The notes under the pieces are model-generated. The model searched no databases. It saw nothing but the letters and a program-made list of their open reading frames with translations, and had not been told where the DNA came from. A program made the translations under genes and the position numbers. 32,662 nt of DNA from Desulfobacteraceae bacterium (GTDB lineage: Bacteria; Desulfobacterota; Desulfobacteria; Desulfobacterales; RPRI01), in contig RPRI01000047.1 in assembly GCA_003818505.1 (NCBI GenBank), positions 1 to 32,662 of the forward strand. Reading direction: 5' to 3'. Shown here piece by piece: positions 32,295-32,662 of the stretch (its first letter is position 1; each line of letters starts with the position of its first letter).

Positions 32295-32327
32295 CTTGAC
32301 CCCTTGACTCCTCGACCCCTTGAATCC
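32295..32327 (-). repeat. G-rich tandem pattern downstream of glnA
   Basis: On the minus strand it reads as successive GGATTCAAG, GGGTCGAG, GAGTCAAG and GGGTCAAG units. A closely related pattern lies at 7495-7523 on the plus strand. It lies just past the glnA stop codon. Confidence 0.5.
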
Positions 32328-32336
32328 TTTCTTCAG

Positions 32337-32662
32337 TTATATATCATAATATAGCATGAATTCATGCGGGTGCGGGCGAAGTTTTACAGGATTAATTTCG
32401 CTTTTTATTTTGTATTCGATCCATGTGTCGATTACATCCTGCGTGAAGACACCGCCTTTAAGCAGGAACTCCTTATCGTTCTTCAAGGCGTTTAATGCTT
32501 CTTCAAGAGAGCCCGGAGCAGTCGGAATATTTGCAAGTTCTTCAGGAGGAAGATCATAAATATTCTTGTCGAGTGGATCACCCGGATCGATCTTGTTTTC
32601 AATTCCGTCTATTACCGCCATAAGGATTGCGGAAAAGGCAAGATATCCGTTACATGACGGAT
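32337..32662 (-). CDS. glnA: Type I glutamine synthetase, C-terminal part (5' end outside window)
   Basis: 108 residues are visible, open to the right edge. It starts with [20 protein letters not shown], the C-terminal catalytic segment of type I GS (usually PSCNPYLAFAAML-AG-DGI; here GY replaces PY), then [59 protein letters not shown] and the terminal [13 protein letters not shown]. These are typical of the prokaryotic dodecameric enzyme that makes glutamine from glutamate and ammonia. The adenylylation loop would lie just outside the window. It faces the NifA-like regulator gene, tail to tail. Confidence 0.93.
   Translation of the reverse strand, partial: PSCNGYLAFSAILMAVIDGIENKIDPGDPLDKNIYDLPPEELANIPTAPGSLEEALNALKNDKEFLLKGGVFTQDVIDTWIEYKIKSEINPVKLRPHPHEFMLYYDI

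Overview
The window looks like a chromosomal segment of a strictly anaerobic, probably sulfate-reducing deltaproteobacterium of the Desulfobacterales type. This is inferred from gene content, not from a marker gene. It carries a Ni-dependent CO dehydrogenase, a ferredoxin-linked 2-oxoacid oxidoreductase, an AidB-like acyl-CoA dehydrogenase, a small siroheme/ferredoxin protein, a ferredoxin:thioredoxin reductase catalytic subunit, an EpsC-type serine acetyltransferase and a Gram-negative Mla lipid-transport operon. I see no rRNA, tRNA, CRISPR array or prophage. Coding density is ordinary. The accessory signal lies in one transposase unit and in a family of short palindromic repeats between genes.

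Layout. 1-135: C-terminus of a MazF/PemK-type toxin. 160-1246: an IS-like unit, a Y1 (HUH) transposase gene bounded by perfect 23-bp inverted repeats. It abuts an SRPBCC/TIGR01777 epimerase-like gene whose reading frame runs up to the repeat without a normal start codon. 2684-3784: an unrecognised polytopic membrane protein. 3930-4397 (-): a ZraP/Spy-like periplasmic protein behind an almost perfect sigma-54 promoter. 4856-7413: korA-korB. 7414-7701: a hairpin-rich leader ending in a terminator just before a DEAD-box helicase (7702-8904), a likely attenuator. 9113-12709: a five-PAS/GAF hybrid histidine kinase. 12834-14432: acyl-CoA dehydrogenase. 14509-16485 (-): cooS. 16795-18738: a DUF255 thioredoxin-fold protein, with a palindrome in its promoter spacer. 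18882-19462: glutaredoxin overlapping a ferredoxin:thioredoxin reductase catalytic chain. 19484-20266 (-): YkgJ-type Cys-cluster protein. 20487-21816: TrmO, then the siroheme/ferredoxin protein. 21979-24127: cysE (epsC type) and cysK. 24312-28048 (-): mlaE-mlaF-mlaD-mlaC-mlaA. 28392-29240: a monoacylglycerol lipase-like hydrolase. 29274-30413 (-): dinB. 30549-32072: a NifA-like sigma-54 activator. 32337-end (-): the C-terminus of type I glutamine synthetase.

How the parts fit. CooS, KorAB and the acyl-CoA dehydrogenase fit an anaerobe that oxidises organic acids and moves electrons through ferredoxin. The glutaredoxin/FTR pair would carry ferredoxin electrons into thiol chemistry. The siroheme/ferredoxin protein next to cysE and cysK suggests a sulfite-to-cysteine assimilation neighbourhood. 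The sigma-54 promoter, the NifA-like regulator and glnA point to sigma-54 control of metal/envelope stress and nitrogen genes.

The most unusual structure is a roughly 120-bp imperfect palindromic repeat present four times (16521, 24128, 25846 reversed, 32073), with a diverged relative near 22985. Copies sit immediately upstream of cooS, after cysK, inside the mla operon and between the convergent regulator and glnA genes.
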